From: Tannerellaceae bacterium
Lineage (GTDB): Bacteria; Bacteroidota; Bacteroidia; Bacteroidales; Tannerellaceae
Assembly (NCBI GenBank): GCA_031264865.1
Contig: JAISDJ010000253.1
Span: forward strand, 1 to 54,630
DNA: 54,630 nucleotides
Reading direction: 5' to 3'
Under the pieces are notes generated by a model, which saw nothing but the letters and a program-made list of their open reading frames with translations, did no database searches and was not told the DNA's origin. A program made the translations under genes and the position numbers. Position 1 is the first letter of the stretch. Every line of letters starts with the position of its first letter. This document shows, in pieces, positions 52,459 through 54,630 of this stretch.

Positions 52459-54630
52459 TTATGACTCCTGTTCAACTCCCCATTGTTGCTTAGCCAAACG
52501 CTTGTAGTTATTATATCTCCACTTGGCGTTTTCTTTAGCGGCGGCAAATAGGTCGGCAGCTTCTGAAGGATATTGTTTCATCACGGAAGAGTAACGAACT
52601 TCACCTTTCAGGAAGTCTTCAAATGCATCCCACTTGGGTTCTTTGCTATCCAGAGTGAAGGGGTTTTTACCTTCATTTTCCAATTCCGGATTATAACGCC
52701 ACAAATGCCAGTAGCCACATTCTACGGCTTTGGCTTCTTCTTGTTGGCTCTTGCCCATACCGCTTCTTAATCCATGAGCGATACAGGGGGCATAGGCTAT
52801 TACGATAGAAGGGCCGTTGTAGGCTTCGGCTTCACGAATCGCTTTCAAGGTTTGAGCTTGGTCGGCGCCCATAGCTATCTGCGCTACATACACATAACCA
52901 TAAGTAGAAGCAATCAAACCAAGGTCTTTTTTCCGAATGCGTTTACCAGCAGCGGCAAACTTGGCAATCGCACCCACAGGCGTAGATTTAGAAGATTGAC
53001 CTCCTGTATTTGAATACACTTCGGTATCAAGAACCAATACATTCACATCGCGTCCGGAAGCAAGTACATGGTCTAAACCTCCAAAACCAATATCATACGC
53101 AGCGCCATCACCACCGATAATCCACTGAGATTTCTTAACAATAAATTTACTCAACGAGGCAATCTCCTTGCATATATCGCATGTGTCGGCATTTGCGTTT
53201 ACAAGTGGCGTTATTTTAGCTTCTAATTCAATCGTTTTCGCTGCATTATCTTTATTAGCGATCCATTCTTCAAACAATTCTTTTTCTCCCGCCGGACAAT
53301 CTTTCGCTATTGCCTCATTCATTAGCTTTTCAAGGCGTTTGCGCATGGTTTCAACGGCCATCGTCATCCCCATTCCATACTCTGCAAAATCTTCGAACAA
53401 CGAATTTGCCCAGGCAGGGCCCTGTCCGCTCTCGCCCTTTGTATAAGGAGTAGAAGGTACGGAACCTGAATAAATAGAAGAACAACCTGTGGCATTCGCA
53501 ATCATCTGACGTTCGCCAAATAACTGAGTAAGCAGTTTTACATAAGGTGTTTCTCCACAACCGGAGCATGCGCCCGAGAATTCAAATAAGGGTGTTGCAA
53601 ACTGGGAGTTTTTCACATTGGCGTCTACATTTACCAAATGTTGTTTGCTCTTCACTTCCCCGACACAATATTCCCAATTGGGGGCTTCGGATAATTGGCT
53701 CTCCAATGGTACCATTTCAAGCGCTTTCCCTTGTTTGTTACCCGGACAAACATCAGCACAATTACCACAACCCAGGCAATCCAATACAGATACCTGTATA
53801 CGGAATTTCATCCCGTCAAATTGTTTACCGATCGTTTTTAATGTATTATTGAACGGAGCTTTTATCTGTTCGGCTTCATCCAACACAAATGGGCGGATAG
53901 AAGCATGAGGACAAACGTAAGCACACTTATTACACTGAATACAGTTTTCGGATGTCCAAGCTGGCACGTGAGTCGCCACGCCACGCTTTTCATATTTAGC
54001 AGTGCCTTGTTGCCAAGTGCCGTCTTCTATACCCACAAATGTAGATACCGGAAGTAAATCTCCATCCTGTGCATTGATTACATTAACCACATTCTCAATA
54101 AAGGCTGGTTGTTCTTTCTTATCCTTTTCATCATCAAGAAGAGTAGCCCATTCGGGTTTTACGACTAATTGTTTGTATGCGCCACCCTGGTCTACGGCAG
54201 CATAGTTCATATTGACAATCTGTTCTCCCTTATTACCGTACGATTTAACGATGAACTTCTTCATCTGTTCGATCGCCAACTCCGCGGGGATTACCTTCGT
54301 AATTTGGAAAAAGGCCGATTGCAGAATGGTATTCGTACGGTTGCCCAAACCGATTCCTTCCGCTATCTTGGTGGCATTGATATAATATACGGTAATATGC
54401 TTTTTCGCAAAATAACGCTTGATCTTATTGGGCAGATGCTTTTCCAATTCTTCTTCATTCCAGATGGTATTCAGCAGGAAGGTGCCGTTTTCGCGAAGCC
54501 CTCGGGTTACGTCGTACATGCGTAAATAAGCCTGTACGTGGCAAGCCACAAAGTTCGGTGTATTTACTAAGTAGGTAGAACGAATCGGATCGTCGCCGAA
54601 ACGAAGGTGGGAACAAGTGAAACCGCCTGA
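52459..54630 (-). CDS. nifJ: Pyruvate:ferredoxin (flavodoxin) oxidoreductase (partial, N-terminus off the right edge)
   Basis: The enzyme oxidises pyruvate to acetyl-CoA and CO2, passing electrons to ferredoxin, central to anaerobic energy metabolism. About 723 codons are present and the frame stays open to the window edge (GGFTCSHLRFGDDPIRSTYL), so the apparent start codon at 54549 (GTG) is internal. Visible parts are the two-cluster ferredoxin domain (CIQCNKCAYVCPHASIRP and CLGCGNCADVCPG), the third-cluster Cys pair CSGCGETPYVKLL, and the thiamine-diphosphate site (GDGAAYDIGFGGLDH, DTEVYSNTGGQSSKSTP). Family length is about 1180, so some 450 residues are outside the window. A strong terminator follows the stop. 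Confidence 0.97.
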   Translation of the reverse strand, partial: SGGFTCSHLRFGDDPIRSTYLVNTPNFVACHVQAYLRMYDVTRGLRENGTFLLNTIWNEEELEKHLPNKIKRYFAKKHITVYYINATKIAEGIGLGNRTNTILQSAFFQITKVIPAELAIEQMKKFIVKSYGNKGEQIVNMNYAAVDQGGAYKQLVVKPEWATLLDDEKDKKEQPAFIENVVNVINAQDGDLLPVSTFVGIEDGTWQQGTAKYEKRGVATHVPAWTSENCIQCNKCAYVCPHASIRPFVLDEAEQIKAPFNNTLKTIGKQFDGMKFRIQVSVLDCLGCGNCADVCPGNKQGKALEMVPLESQLSEAPNWEYCVGEVKSKQHLVNVDANVKNSQFATPLFEFSGACSGCGETPYVKLLTQLFGERQMIANATGCSSIYSGSVPSTPYTKGESGQGPAWANSLFEDFAEYGMGMTMAVETMRKRLEKLMNEAIAKDCPAGEKELFEEWIANKDNAAKTIELEAKITPLVNANADTCDICKEIASLSKFIVKKSQWIIGGDGAAYDIGFGGLDHVLASGRDVNVLVLDTEVYSNTGGQSSKSTPVGAIAKFAAAGKRIRKKDLGLIASTYGYVYVAQIAMGADQAQTLKAIREAEAYNGPSIVIAYAPCIAHGLRSGMGKSQQEEAKAVECGYWHLWRYNPELENEGKNPFTLDSKEPKWDAFEDFLKGEVRYSSVMKQYPSEAADLFAAAKENAKWRYNNYKRLAKQQWGVEQES

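Noticed and set aside
1..54630. tRNA, rRNA, CRISPR array, insertion sequence or invertible promoter
   Set aside because: Gaps between genes were read for cloverleaf-like, repeat-spacer or transposase sequence; none was seen.

Overview
The window is a stretch of chromosome from a Bacteroidota bacterium, most likely of the order Bacteroidales. The evidence is four SusC/SusD-type elements with FecR and ECF sigma regulators, repeated Bacteroides-type -7 promoter boxes (TAnnTTTG) a short way upstream of genes, pyruvate:ferredoxin oxidoreductase, a bifunctional Fkp enzyme, and the conserved run DUF4290-murA-rimM-M23-dxr-rseP. I cannot assign a species from sequence alone. I saw no rRNA, tRNA, CRISPR array, insertion sequence or integrase.

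Left part (1-25.5 kb), accessory glycan-uptake region. A TonB-dependent receptor runs off the left edge on the minus strand. Locus A (1970-13171, plus) reads fecR-susC-susD-[remnant of a DUF1080 gene]-Gfo/Idh/MocA-Gfo/Idh/MocA-VOC protein-aldo/keto reductase. Most of its enzymes carry twin-arginine or Sec export signals. Two Gfo/Idh/MocA oxidoreductases beside the remains of a 3-keto-disaccharide hydrolase suggest a keto-sugar route of glycoside processing. Locus B (13168-25547, plus) starts with an ECF sigma gene whose ATG overlaps the stop of the aldo/keto reductase. It continues with an STN-type susC, susD, a shortened susC that begins at the plug domain, a susD with about 150 extra residues, and a secreted lipoprotein of unknown function behind a strong terminator-like hairpin. 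The usual order sigma-fecR-susC-susD is broken: locus A has FecR without a sigma factor and locus B has a sigma factor without FecR.

Middle (25.6-40.4 kb), mixed accessory genes. A small minus-strand islet (DUF5053 protein plus a 55-65 residue protein) is followed by an operon of four exported proteins: a small lipoprotein, a YARHG/DUF3160 lipoprotein, a CapA-like phosphoesterase-fold protein and a GH78-like protein. Next come an MBL-fold hydrolase, a remnant of an S9-type peptidase, nadB, an alpha/beta hydrolase, a small lipoprotein, a tandem DUF1080 lipoprotein, a GT87-like membrane protein, an outer-membrane beta-barrel protein and a NUDIX hydrolase.

Right part (40.5-54.6 kb), core genome. 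DUF4290-murA-rimM and M23-dxr-rseP form a housekeeping run for wall and isoprenoid synthesis and membrane proteolysis. It converges on fkp (GDP-fucose salvage). Then come the malic enzyme/phosphotransacetylase fusion, a 55-residue conserved small protein, and pyruvate:ferredoxin oxidoreductase, which runs off the right edge.

The most notable observations are the split sigma/anti-sigma pair, two short gene remnants made by internal deletion (DUF1080 at 8578-8703, S9 peptidase at about 33066-33206), the tandem SusCD duplication with a stripped SusC and an enlarged SusD, and a CapA signal peptide that appears to be encoded inside the end of the DUF3160 gene.
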